DNA of 64,000 nucleotides from Flavobacterium sp. LHD-85. GTDB taxonomy: Bacteria > Bacteroidota > Bacteroidia > Flavobacteriales > Flavobacteriaceae. The DNA is taken from the NCBI RefSeq assembly GCF_030929595.1, contig NZ_JAVFVR010000001.1, positions 620,001 through 684,000 on the forward strand, written 5' to 3'. The stretch's first letter is position 1. Each line of letters begins with the position of its first letter. The notes under the pieces were generated by a model. That model had not been told where the DNA came from. It did no database searches and saw only the letters and a program-made list of their open reading frames with translations. Positions 1 through 7,131 of this stretch are shown here, piece by piece. The position numbers were made by a program, and so were the translations under genes.

Positions 1-123
1 TATAAAGAAGTAAAAGGCGTTAAAGTTCCTTTTAACTTAGTTCAGAATGTTGGTTTTGAATTGGACATTAAAATGTCTGATATCAAGATTAACGAAGGAG
101 TTTCTGAGAAAGATTTTTTATAG
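1..123 (+). CDS. C-terminal end of a probable M16-type zinc peptidase (partial)
   Basis: An open frame enters from the left edge and ends at TAG 121-123, giving about 40 residues (YKEVKGVKVPFNLVQNVG...EKDFL). The pattern 'YKEV-G-K-PF' followed by an alternating 'F-L-I-M-DIKIN-GV' strand resembles the lipoprotein-sorting-like C-terminal extension found on many Bacteroidota M16 (insulinase-like) periplasmic peptidases. This is a recollection of family style from a very short stretch, so the identity is tentative. A strong hairpin follows at 191-229. Confidence 0.4.
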   Translation, partial: YKEVKGVKVPFNLVQNVGFELDIKMSDIKINEGVSEKDFL

Positions 124-190
124 AAGGTTCAAAGTTGCAAAGACTCAAAGGAACAAAGGTTTTGTCTGAGTCTTTAAAAATAAAATTCTT

Positions 191-233
191 AAAAGCTTTG
201 TCAAAGTTTGAAACTTTGACAAAGCTTTTTTTA
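191..233. terminator. Bidirectional terminator, perfect 19-bp stem
   Basis: AAAAGCTTTGTCAAAGTTT (191-209) and its exact reverse complement (211-229) flank a single G, followed by a T-run. The arms are A/T-rich at both ends, so it can terminate the gene on the left and also plus-to-minus readthrough. Confidence 0.75.
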
Positions 234-244
234 TGCTCTTTTTT

Positions 245-332
245 TGTCAGGCTGAGCCCTTCGTTCCTCAGGATAAACCCCATCGAAGTCCGTTCCAATT
301 GGCGCACCCTTCGACTCCGCTCAGGGAGACAT
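245..332. repeat. Flavobacterial intergenic repeat with TCGACTCCGCTCAGG module
   Basis: The stretch is locally GC-rich against an AT-rich background. It holds GGCTGAGCCCTTCG near the left and CCCTTCGACTCCGCTCAGG near the right, which form an imperfect inverted repeat. The second module is, from memory, a dispersed intergenic repeat in flavobacterial genomes. No open frame of note crosses it. The last bases of the window (about 63980-64000) look like the start of another dispersed repeat. Confidence 0.45.
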
Positions 333-377
333 ACGCATCAAATTACATTTTACAAGCAACATTTTACAATTCAAAAA

Positions 378-1244
378 CTACTTCTTAGCCGATAAATAAA
401 CTCCAATCAAAATAATAAAAGCCCCTACAGACTGAATTGGAGTTAGGAATTCGTTATCTAATAATCCCCAGAAAAAAGCAACTATCGGAATTAAATACGT
501 TACTGATGTTGCAAAAACTGGCGATGACATTTGAATCAATTTAAAGAAAAGAATATTGGCGATTCCAGTTCCTAAAATCCCGAGAATAGCCACAAAAAAT
601 ATCGAATGCTGTGTTTCTGCAAAATGTATTTTTTGGCTGATATCAGTTGTACTTAAAATGATTAATGCCGGCAAAAGCAAAACAGCAAAATTTCCTGTTG
701 TGATACTTACAGAATTTAAATCATGAAGATATTTCTTAATCAGATTGACGTTGATAGCGTAACTAAGCGTTGCTATAACCACCAGTAAAACATATAAATA
801 ATTTTGCGTTCCGCTCGAAGAATCTCCACTTAAAACTAAAAGCAGACAGCCCACAAGTCCGACAAAAACGCCCAAAACTTGTCGTTTTTGAAACTGAATT
901 CCAAATGCTATAATTCCTAAAACTAAAGTATTTAAAGGTGTTAGCGAATTTAAAATCGCCACAATAGAGCTATTAACCTGAGTTTCTGCAATAGCAAAAA
1001 GATATGCGGGCATGAAAGTTCCAAAAAGTGAAGTTATGGCAACAAATTTCCATTGGCGGCGTGAAATCTTTTTCAGACTGTTAAAACCTACAATCAGCAA
1101 AAACAAAGCAGCAAAAACAATTCGGAACGATCCTACCTGAACAGCGCTTAAACCAACCAATCCTTTTTTTATCAGAATAAAAGAGCTTCCCCAGATAAGA
1201 GAAAGAATAGTTAAGTAAATCCACTTTAACTGTTTTGTTTCCAT
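378..1244 (-). CDS. EamA/DMT-family inner-membrane transporter
   Basis: A polytopic protein of about 288 residues with roughly ten hydrophobic segments in two repeated halves, the usual layout of two EamA domains. The N-terminal motif 'IWGSSFILIKKGL' and the mid-protein 'SLTPLNTLVLGIIAF' are typical of drug/metabolite exporters of this superfamily. The substrate cannot be told from sequence. I prefer the ATG at 1244 (METKQLKW) over the ATG at 1253, because it matches the usual start of relatives and leaves more room for a leader. It is divergent from the metal-binding lipoprotein gene at 1344, and the two genes share a 99-bp intergenic region. Confidence 0.85.
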   Translation of the reverse strand: METKQLKWIYLTILSLIWGSSFILIKKGLVGLSAVQVGSFRIVFAALFLLIVGFNSLKKISRRQWKFVAITSLFGTFMPAYLFAIAETQVNSSIVAILNSLTPLNTLVLGIIAFGIQFQKRQVLGVFVGLVGCLLLVLSGDSSSGTQNYLYVLLVVIATLSYAINVNLIKKYLHDLNSVSITTGNFAVLLLPALIILSTTDISQKIHFAETQHSIFFVAILGILGTGIANILFFKLIQMSSPVFATSVTYLIPIVAFFWGLLDNEFLTPIQSVGAFIILIGVYLSAKK

Positions 1245-1302
1245 AAATTGCATTTTACTGCAAATTTGTAATTATTTTACGAACTAGCCTCTTGGTTTTT
1301 AT

Positions 1303-1310
1303 TAATTTTG
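1303..1310 (+). promoter_or_regulatory. -7 box TAATTTTG for the HMA lipoprotein gene
   Basis: TAATTTTG matches the Bacteroidota -7 consensus TAnnTTTG exactly and lies 34 bp before the ATG at 1344. I see no clear -33 TTG at the usual distance. Confidence 0.55.
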
Positions 1311-1343
1311 CAACAAACATATTGACAATCTAAAATCATAAAT

Positions 1344-1721
1344 ATGAAATTCACTAAAATATTCGCGTCATTAGCTATTGCTAGTTTAGTATTCGTTAGC
1401 TGCAAGAAAGAAGAAGATAAAAATTTGGCTAACATAAAACCTTTAGAAACGACTTCTAAAGAACATAAAGCAATCCCTGCTGAAAACGTTCAAACAGCTA
1501 GTTTCGAAATCGAAGGAATGACTTGTGCAATGGGATGTGCCAAAACGATCGAAAAAGAATTATCAAATCTTGATGGAGTTGAAAAAGCAGCTGTTGATTT
1601 TGACAAAAAAACAGCAACCGTAACTTTTGACAAAACAGTTCAAAACTCAGAATCTTTAACAAAAGTAGTTCAAGAAACTGGAGATGGAAAGACATATAAA
1701 GTTTCGAATTTTAAGTCTTAA
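1344..1721 (+). CDS. Heavy-metal-associated (HMA) domain lipoprotein
   Basis: 125 residues. A short hydrophobic signal ends in the lipobox 'VFVSC' with Cys20, so the mature protein should be lipid-anchored in the envelope. Residues about 53-122 form an HMA fold with 'GMTCAMGCAKTIEKEL'. The two cysteines (61 and 65) are separated by three residues (C-A-M-G-C), where classic copper chaperones have CxxC. The remainder ('VEKAAVDFDKKTATVTFD') is canonical HMA. Likely role: binding or buffering a soft metal such as copper in the periplasm. No copper ATPase or efflux gene lies next to it in this window. Confidence 0.85.
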   Translation: MKFTKIFASLAIASLVFVSCKKEEDKNLANIKPLETTSKEHKAIPAENVQTASFEIEGMTCAMGCAKTIEKELSNLDGVEKAAVDFDKKTATVTFDKTVQNSESLTKVVQETGDGKTYKVSNFKS

Positions 1722-1752
1722 ACAAACCTGTCACATCCTAAAAAATAAAAAC

Positions 1753-1779
1753 AAGCTGTCTCAAAAGGACAGCTTTTTT
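1753..1779 (+). terminator. Rho-independent terminator after the HMA lipoprotein gene
   Basis: Stem AAGCTGTC (1753-1760) with GACAGCTT (1768-1775), loop TCAAAAG, followed by a T-run. A related sequence lies in inverted orientation at 1973-1999. Confidence 0.8.
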
Positions 1780-1851
1780 GTTGGGCAAAACATTCTTTGT
1801 CAATAAAGCCCCAGCGGGGTAAAATATTTATAGAATTATAATAATACAAAT

Positions 1852-1916
1852 AAAAAGCTCCGGAGGAGTGACATATTTTTATGTAGCCTAAATATATATC
1901 ACTCCTCCGGAGCTTT
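1852..1916. repeat. Long inverted repeat with core CTCCGGAGGAGTGA
   Basis: Arms at 1852-1876 and 1892-1916 are near-perfect reverse complements around AAAGCTCCGGAGGAGTGA, with a loop of about 15 nt. The stretch contains no open frame. It resembles a dispersed intergenic palindromic repeat, and could also act as a strong bidirectional hairpin. Confidence 0.6.
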
Positions 1917-1971
1917 ATACTGTAAACATTTTATTCTTTGCTATAAATATTTTGCTTCTCTGAAGCTCGTA

Positions 1972-1999
1972 AAAAAAGCCATCCTTCTGAGACAGCTTA
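1972..1999 (-). terminator. Hairpin with T-run on the minus strand
   Basis: Read on the minus strand, AAGCTGTC-TCAGAA-GGATGGCTT forms a stem of about 8 pairs (two G-T) followed by TTTTT. It lies just beyond the end of the gldD-tail copy and is a diverged inverted copy of the terminator at 1753-1779. Confidence 0.5.
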
Positions 2000-2003
2000 T
2001 TTT

Positions 2004-2211
2004 TTTATTTCCATTTCAACGTTTCCATTAAACGTTGTATATCGTTTTTAACATAACTTGCAGCAGGCATAATTGAGTCGAAGTTTGGTTTTGCGTAAAA
2101 TACATCGAACCAATTAAAAAGTGCTTTGTACTGTCGGTAACGTAAAACTGAGAATTTGTAGCTGCGTTTCCGTAAACTTGGTAAAACATTCCGTAAACTT
2201 TTTTCTGCGGA
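2004..2211 (-). pseudogene. gldD: Duplicated, frameshifted 3' fragment of gldD
   Basis: About 208 bp closely matches the last 210 bp of gldD (3585-3794), including the distal codons for ...MFYQV-GNAATNSQFYVTDSTKHFLIGSM and ...PNFDSIMPAASYVKND-QRLMETLKWK. One base is missing in the AAAAGTACAT stretch (around 2099), so the two parts read in different frames. There is no gene start and no signal sequence. On its 5' side the copy ends abruptly at CTGCGGA, where the first 147-bp repeat element begins. It is a dead duplication, not a second gldD. Confidence 0.85.
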
Positions 2212-2213
2212 CC

Positions 2214-2360
2214 CGATAGCACGGATTTGCAATCCGTGCCCTCAACAGTAAGACACAAAACAAATCGTTAAAAAAAGTGACCGAAAATAATGTGCTTTAT
2301 TATATTTACAAAGAGAACAAACCAATCCTTGCGGGCACGGATTGCAAATCCGCGCTATCG
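2214..2360. mobile_element. 147-bp MITE/REP-like element, copy 1
   Basis: Terminal inverted repeats of 28 bp, 2214-2241 and 2333-2360, read CGATAGC[A/G]CGGATTTGCAA and onward, with one mismatch between arms. The interior is AT-rich with no coding frame. Copy 2 (3098-3244) has the same length, and identity extends into the right flank to 2387, making a 176-bp direct repeat. The style recalls repeats mobilised by REP-associated tyrosine transposases, but no transposase is present in the window. Confidence 0.65.
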
Positions 2361-2468
2361 TTGCGGAGATAAATCTGAGTGATCGGAATCTTTGAGCACA
2401 AACAAATCAGCGAGAGGAAACATGGAAAAATCAAAATGAGTAGCCAAATCCAGCAAAAATAAATTCTT

Positions 2469-3071
2469 ATGTCAATAATCATTAAAAAGATAAAACTTTT
2501 AACTAAAACATTACAAATACTTATAGTTTTTATTTTTCTAGCTAGCTGCAATAATGCAGAGAACAAAAAAGATATAAATTCATCACCACTAATAAAAAAG
2601 AAGAATTTACCATCAAAAGCCATAAGTACAAATAATATAGCGTTTAAAAAAGAGATAATTAATAATCAATTTGCAAATGCGCCATTAGGAGAGTTTAACT
2701 TTATTAATAAAGACCTCTCTTTATTTTTTAAAGGCAACTATGATATAAATAAGACTCTCATAACAAATAAATTCACAGGAAAGATTGATACGCTGATTAC
2801 TTTTCAGAATAAAAACTCTTTAGTAAGATTTTATAAATCTGAAGAAAAAGTAATGTTGGACAGTTTGAATGTTTCGGATAAAAACTTCGCAACTTTTAAT
2901 TTAGGAATAGATATAGATATGAGTAAAAATAAATTTTTAAGCATATTTAAGACTAACAAAAAAGACACCTATTCTGACACTCTTTCAATCATCGATGACG
3001 AAGAAAATAGCTCTGTTGAGCTTTCATTTATAAACAAAAAATTAAATAAAATAATAATACGTCCATGGTAA
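2469..3071 (+). CDS. Hypothetical lipoprotein between two repeat elements
   Basis: 200 residues, very AT-rich and rich in Lys, Asn and Ile. A hydrophobic N-terminus (about residues 11-26) ends in the lipobox 'FLASC', so it is probably an outer-membrane or periplasmic lipoprotein. The rest shows alternating strand-like segments ('LGEFNFINKDLSLFFKGNYD') and no motif that I recognise. The gene sits between two direct copies of a 147-bp element and next to the broken gldD tail, which suggests it arrived with that rearrangement. Its general look (small AT-rich lipoprotein) is similar to the candidate immunity lipoproteins of the RHS region, but there is no sequence match to them. Confidence 0.65.
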   Translation: MSIIIKKIKLLTKTLQILIVFIFLASCNNAENKKDINSSPLIKKKNLPSKAISTNNIAFKKEIINNQFANAPLGEFNFINKDLSLFFKGNYDINKTLITNKFTGKIDTLITFQNKNSLVRFYKSEEKVMLDSLNVSDKNFATFNLGIDIDMSKNKFLSIFKTNKKDTYSDTLSIIDDEENSSVELSFINKKLNKIIIRPW

Positions 3072-3097
3072 GGACAAATATTATAATTTACTAAACC

Positions 3098-3244
3098 CGA
3101 TAGCGCGGATTTTCAATCCGTGCCCTCAACAGTAAGACACAAAACAAATCGTTAAAAAAAGTGACCGAAAATAATGTGCTTTATTATATTTTCAAAGAGA
3201 ACAAACCAATCCTTGCGGGCACGGATTGCAAATCCGCGCTATCG
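3098..3244. mobile_element. 147-bp MITE/REP-like element, copy 2
   Basis: Same orientation and length as copy 1 at 2214-2360. Its 28-bp arms are 3098-3125 and 3217-3244, one mismatch. The interior is nearly identical between copies, as is the right flank up to 3271. Together the two copies bracket the lipoprotein gene like the ends of a composite unit. Confidence 0.65.
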
Positions 3245-3344
3245 TTGCGGAGATAAATCTCAGCGATCGGATTATAACAACCCAAATGACTCGGATATGT
3301 AAATCCGACAATCACAGATTCTTAATGTAACGATAGCGAGGATT

Positions 3345-3518
3345 TGTTCCGTAGGAACATCTCGTCGGTAGAAAATTGTGTTATCGTTGATTTTTACGTT
3401 CCGTAGGAACGTCTGGTTTTGACATTTTTTTAAACAATTCTGCATATCAAACGTTCCTACGGAACGTAAAATATGTGGTTGATTTTTTTTCTACCAACGA
3501 AACATTCCTACGGAATGT
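3345..3518. repeat. Cluster of four ACGTTCCGTAGGAACGT-type palindromes
   Basis: Four short palindromes sit at 3345-3359, 3396-3412, 3451-3467 and 3502-3518, all variants of RNATTCCGTAGGAATNY. The outer pair also lies within a longer inverted repeat (GGTAGAAAA near 3367 against TTTTCTACC near 3487). No coding frame covers this gap. They look like REP-type palindromes and not CRISPR repeats, because the spacing and orientation vary and there is no cas gene. Confidence 0.6.
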
Positions 3519-3555
3519 GACCCTAATATTAAAGAATGAAAAAATAATTGCAATA

Positions 3556-3584
3556 AAAAAGGATCCAATTTGGATCCTTTTAAT
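3556..3584. terminator. Bidirectional terminator after gldD
   Basis: AAAAAGGATCCA and TGGATCCTTTT pair around a short loop. It lies immediately past the gldD stop codon (3587-3589). Confidence 0.75.
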
Positions 3585-3586
3585 TT

Positions 3587-4147
3587 TTATTTCCATTTCA
3601 ACGTCTCCATCAAACGTTGCATATCGTTTTTAACATAACTTGCAGCAGGCATAATTGAGTCGAAGTTTGGTTTTGCGTAAAAGTACATTGAACCGATTAA
3701 AAAGTGCTTTGTGCTGTCGGTAACGTAAAACTGCGAATTTGTCGCTGCGTTTCCGTCTACTTGATAAAACATTCCGTAAACCTTTTTCTGCGGATTTAAA
3801 TATGGCTGTTCCAGAATATCATCGGCTTTAATAACGTGCTCGTACGTTAGTTTTTGAGCGTCGCGTAGTAATTTATCAATATTGCCATTTACTGGCTTGT
3901 ACGTCAAATAAATCGTTGCTTTCATCTTTGGATAGGTGATTGCAAAACCACATTCTTTTTCTCCTTTTATAATAGCATCTACATTCATTTGAAAAGCAAA
4001 CGGACAATTGTTTTCAAAATTCACATATTTTGCTTCTGGATAATCTAATCGCAGGAAACTAGCCGGTTTTGGCAAAACATCATTTTTACAGCTTATAACC
4101 GTTAGCACAAGCAAAATTGCTGTTATTGAAAGTATTTTATTAAGCAT
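3587..4147 (-). CDS. gldD: Gliding motility lipoprotein GldD
   Basis: 186 residues. The signal ends at lipobox 'TVISC' (Cys20), followed by 'KNDVLPKPASFLRLDYPEAKY', the characteristic N-terminal part of GldD. GldD is an envelope lipoprotein needed for flavobacterial gliding and the associated secretion machinery. Its start is 1 bp from the stop of gldE, so the two are cotranscribed in the conserved order mutY-ssb-gldE-gldD. The last 210 bp are duplicated as a broken copy at 2004-2211. Confidence 0.93.
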   Translation of the reverse strand: MLNKILSITAILLVLTVISCKNDVLPKPASFLRLDYPEAKYVNFENNCPFAFQMNVDAIIKGEKECGFAITYPKMKATIYLTYKPVNGNIDKLLRDAQKLTYEHVIKADDILEQPYLNPQKKVYGMFYQVDGNAATNSQFYVTDSTKHFLIGSMYFYAKPNFDSIMPAASYVKNDMQRLMETLKWK

Positions 4148-4148
4148 T

Positions 4149-5444
4149 TTAATTTATAGTTACTTTTATTTGTTTTACACGCTTTTTATCAACTGTTTCT
4201 ACTGTGAAAATACAGTTTTCAAAAGGCACTTTTTGATCTTTTTTAGGGAAATTGCCCAAAATCTCCAGAATAAATCCTGCCAATGTTTCGGCTTCTCCTT
4301 TGTGGGCTTCAAAAACATCTTCGTCAACATCTACAATTCTGTAGAAATCTTTCAGGTTTATTTTTCCTTCAAAAAGAAAATTATTTTCATCTATTTGTGA
4401 GAAATTCAGATTTTCATCATCAAATTCGTCACTAATATCTCCGACAATTTCTTCGATAACATCTTCTAAAGAAACCAATCCAGAAGTTCCGCCATATTCG
4501 TCAACCACGATTGCCAAATGGCTTTTTAAGCTCTGAAAATCCTTCAATAGATTGTCTAGTTTTTTATTCTCCGGAACAAAGAAAGCTTCTCTTATTAAAG
4601 AAGTCCAATCAAATTCTTCTTTGTCAATATGAGGCAACAAGTCTTTTACGAAAAGCACGCCTTCAATCTGATCAATATTGTCTCGGTAAACTGGAATTCT
4701 AGAGAATCCTGTTTCAATTATCTTAGGATAAATTTCTGCGAATGTCTCTGATATTTCCAATGCAAAAATATCAATTCTCGGGCTCATTACCTGCTTTGTA
4801 TCGGTATTTCCGAAAGAAACAATTCCTTCCAGAATCTTTTGCTCTTCTGTTGAAGTTCCTTCCGAATCTGTAAGCTCCAATGCCTGAGAAAGTTGATTGA
4901 CAGAAAAATTACTTTTTTGCTTTCCTAATTTGTTCTGAAAATATATGGTAACAGCTCGCATTGGCAAACTGATTGGAGAAAGCACTTTATCTAAAAATGC
5001 CAGCGGATAAGCGACACGTTTAGCAAAGCGAATGCTATTTCTGCTTGCATAAACCTTAGGAAGCACTTCACCAAATAATAAAATCAAGAAAGTAACCAGA
5101 ATTACTTCGAGCGTAAATTTAAAAGCTGGCGAACCTACATTGGCAAAAATATTCTGCCCTATATAAGCAAATAGGATTACTACGCCTATGTTAAAGAAGT
5201 TATTAGCAACCAATAAAGTTGCGAGAAGCTTTTTAGGCTTTTCTAATAAATTTGAAATAATTTTTCCTTTTGCAGGATTATCGTTTAAAGAATTGTCGAT
5301 ATCTTGCTGTGATAAAGAAAAAAGAGCAACTTCAGCACCTGAAACGATTGCTGAAAGAAATAACAAAATAAAAATTCCGACGAAACCAATAATTAAATTA
5401 GCGTCAAGATTGGTAGAAAAAAGTAAACTGGGCTCTGGGTCCAA
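4149..5444 (-). CDS. gldE: Gliding motility-associated protein GldE (CNNM/CBS family)
   Basis: 431 residues. The N-terminal half is a DUF21/CNNM membrane domain with about four hydrophobic segments (residues 17-40, 75-100, 105-130, 140-160; 'GEVLPKVYASRN'). A CBS pair follows (about 200-330, 'VMSPRIDIFALE', 'AIVVDEYGGTSGLVSLEDVIEEIVGDI') and then a CorC/HlyC transporter-associated domain at the end. GldE supports gliding together with GldD. The best start is TTG at 5444 (MDPEPSLLF): no in-frame ATG lies between it and an in-frame stop just upstream, and the ATG 7 nt earlier is out of frame. Confidence 0.93.
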   Translation of the reverse strand: MDPEPSLLFSTNLDANLIIGFVGIFILLFLSAIVSGAEVALFSLSQQDIDNSLNDNPAKGKIISNLLEKPKKLLATLLVANNFFNIGVVILFAYIGQNIFANVGSPAFKFTLEVILVTFLILLFGEVLPKVYASRNSIRFAKRVAYPLAFLDKVLSPISLPMRAVTIYFQNKLGKQKSNFSVNQLSQALELTDSEGTSTEEQKILEGIVSFGNTDTKQVMSPRIDIFALEISETFAEIYPKIIETGFSRIPVYRDNIDQIEGVLFVKDLLPHIDKEEFDWTSLIREAFFVPENKKLDNLLKDFQSLKSHLAIVVDEYGGTSGLVSLEDVIEEIVGDISDEFDDENLNFSQIDENNFLFEGKINLKDFYRIVDVDEDVFEAHKGEAETLAGFILEILGNFPKKDQKVPFENCIFTVETVDKKRVKQIKVTIN

Positions 5445-5470
5445 ATTGCATAAAATTAGTTAAACATCAC

Positions 5471-5908
5471 TTAGAAGGGCAGATCATTGATCGGTAGCCC
5501 TTCAGGAGCATCAAAGTTAGTGTTTTTTGCCGACTCTGTATCCTGGTTTTGTTTTGTATAGGCAGTTTCTTTTTTGGTAGTCAGAAAAGTAAACTCTGTA
5601 ACCTGAATTTCTGTAGTATATTTTGTCGTTCCATCTTCAGTCTGCCACTGACGAGATTTTATTCTTCCCTCGACATAAATTTTATCTCCTTTAGAAAGAT
5701 ATTTTTCGCAAATCTCTGCGGCTTTATTACGCACAACCAAATTATGCCATTCTGTAGAGGTAATCTTTTCATTGGTCGTTTTATTGATATACACCTCATT
5801 GGTAGCCAATTGAAAACGTCCGATGCAATTTCCTCCATCAAAATAATGCATCTTTACATCATCGCCTAAATGGCCAATAAGCATCACTTTATTTAATGTT
5901 CCGTTCAT
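5471..5908 (-). CDS. ssb: Single-stranded DNA-binding protein
   Basis: 145 residues. The OB fold starts 'MNGTLNKVMLIGHLGDDVKM' and runs to about residue 108 ('EWHNLVVRNKAAEICEKYL', 'VEGRIKSRQW'). A flexible tail ends in the acidic tip 'INDLPF' that docks partner repair proteins. I place the start at ATG 5908. The frame is open further to a TTG at 5932, but that TTG lies inside the -7 box (5930-5937). Neighbours are mutY upstream and gldE downstream. Confidence 0.93.
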   Translation of the reverse strand: MNGTLNKVMLIGHLGDDVKMHYFDGGNCIGRFQLATNEVYINKTTNEKITSTEWHNLVVRNKAAEICEKYLSKGDKIYVEGRIKSRQWQTEDGTTKYTTEIQVTEFTFLTTKKETAYTKQNQDTESAKNTNFDAPEGLPINDLPF

Positions 5909-5929
5909 AGTTTTTGGTAGTATTTCTCC

Positions 5930-5937
5930 CAAAGATA
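5930..5937 (-). promoter_or_regulatory. -7 box TATCTTTG for ssb
   Basis: TATCTTTG on the minus strand matches TAnnTTTG exactly. It sits 21 bp upstream of the ATG at 5908, which leaves a leader of about 15 nt and rules out a longer Ssb. Confidence 0.6.
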
Positions 5938-5944
5938 CATTTTT

Positions 5945-6991
5945 TTAGCAATTTATTTCTTGCTTTTCTATAAAATTATATATCACAATAGGAAAAGGAA
6001 AAGTTTTCAATTTTTGAGAATCTATTCCGTTTTCGATTTTCTCCTGTACTTTAATTTTCCAAAATTGTATGTGCAGATGCTGATGCGAAAGCTTATGCAG
6101 AATAGTCGATTCAGCACAATCCTCTATACCTATAATAGTATAGGAAGGGAAAATTTCTTCTTTTGCTTTTTTCGAAACTACATCAAAATCTACAATTGAT
6201 TGAGTTTCTAAAAGCGGAAATTCATATAAATTATGCCAAATTCCTTTTTCGCTTCTTTTTCGAATTAGCGTATTCCCTTCAACATCTTCCAAAATCAAAT
6301 AATTAAAGTATCTATTGGTTACTTTTACCTTTTTTGACTTAACAGGAAGCATATTTACTTTTCCTTTTTGCAATGCAGCACAACTTTCGTTAAAAACGCA
6401 AACAGAACAATCTGGACTTTTAGGAACACATTGCAACGCACCAAACTCCATTATAGCTTGATTAAAAAGAGCCGGATTATCTTTTGGCATTAATTCCTGC
6501 GCCAAAGCTGTAAATTCTTTTTTGGTTGCTGGAAAGGCAATATCAGACTCAATATCAAAATAACGAGATAACACCCGAAACACATTTCCGTCTACAACTG
6601 GAACCGATTCATTATAAGAGAAAGAAGCTATTGCCGCGGCAGTATACTCACCTACTCCTTTCAATTTTAAAAGCTCTTTATAAGAATCAGGAAAAATGCC
6701 ATTTAAATCGTTACTTATATATTGAGCAGTTTTATGAAGATTTCGGGCACGAGAATAATACCCCAAACCTTGCCAAAGTTTCAAAACTTTCTCTTCTGGA
6801 GCATCTGCCAAATCTTTTACTGTAGGAAATTCTTTAGTAAACGAAAAAAAATATGGCATTCCTTGTGCAACTCGAGTCTGCTGAAGCATGATTTCTGAGA
6901 GCCAAATTTGGTACGGATTGACCGTTTTTCGCCACGGTAAATCACGCTTGTTCTGTAAATACCATTTTATCAATATGTTATGAAAATCCAT
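5945..6991 (-). CDS. mutY: A/G-specific adenine glycosylase MutY
   Basis: 348 residues. It removes adenine mispaired with 8-oxoguanine. Visible are 'SEIMLQQTRV' with the catalytic Glu, the helix-hairpin-helix 'LKGVGEYTAAAIASF', the catalytic Asp in 'VDGNVFRV', and the 4Fe-4S cysteine set C-x6-C-x2-C-x5-C in 'CVPKSPDCSVCVFNESC'. A NUDIX-like C-terminal recognition domain follows. The ATG at 6991 is preferred to an in-frame TTG at 7012, because the latter falls in the -7 box. Confidence 0.95.
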   Translation of the reverse strand: MDFHNILIKWYLQNKRDLPWRKTVNPYQIWLSEIMLQQTRVAQGMPYFFSFTKEFPTVKDLADAPEEKVLKLWQGLGYYSRARNLHKTAQYISNDLNGIFPDSYKELLKLKGVGEYTAAAIASFSYNESVPVVDGNVFRVLSRYFDIESDIAFPATKKEFTALAQELMPKDNPALFNQAIMEFGALQCVPKSPDCSVCVFNESCAALQKGKVNMLPVKSKKVKVTNRYFNYLILEDVEGNTLIRKRSEKGIWHNLYEFPLLETQSIVDFDVVSKKAKEEIFPSYTIIGIEDCAESTILHKLSHQHLHIQFWKIKVQEKIENGIDSQKLKTFPFPIVIYNFIEKQEINC

Positions 6992-7009
6992 TGCAAAATC
7001 CTTAGATTG

Positions 7010-7017
7010 CAAAAGTA
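7010..7017 (-). promoter_or_regulatory. -7 box TACTTTTG for mutY
   Basis: Exact TAnnTTTG match on the minus strand, 18 bp upstream of the mutY ATG at 6991. Confidence 0.6.
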
Positions 7018-7050
7018 AATGTTTATGTAATTAAAATTTAACGAATTAGC

Positions 7051-7082
7051 TTGATTAATTATTTTTTTAATTCCTATATTTG
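7051..7082 (+). promoter_or_regulatory. Complete Bacteroidota promoter for the HU gene
   Basis: -33 element TTG (7051-7053) and -7 element TATATTTG (7075-7082), separated by 21 bp. This is the full flavobacterial consensus TTG-N17..23-TAnnTTTG. The leader to the ATG at 7132 is about 45 nt. Confidence 0.7.
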
Positions 7083-7131
7083 CAAACTCAAAAAAATAGT
7101 ACACCATTTATAAAATAAAATAGGAAAGAAA

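Noticed and set aside
1852..1916. Shine-Dalgarno-like GGAGGAG as a ribosome site
   Set aside because: It is one arm of a long inverted repeat with no start codon at a suitable distance, and Bacteroidota make little use of such sites.
2005..2258. Two overlapping small minus-strand genes
   Set aside because: Their products are the two frames of one broken gldD tail plus repeat sequence.
3345..3518. CRISPR-like array
   Set aside because: Only four short palindromes, with variable flanks and orientation and no cas genes; better read as REP-type repeats.
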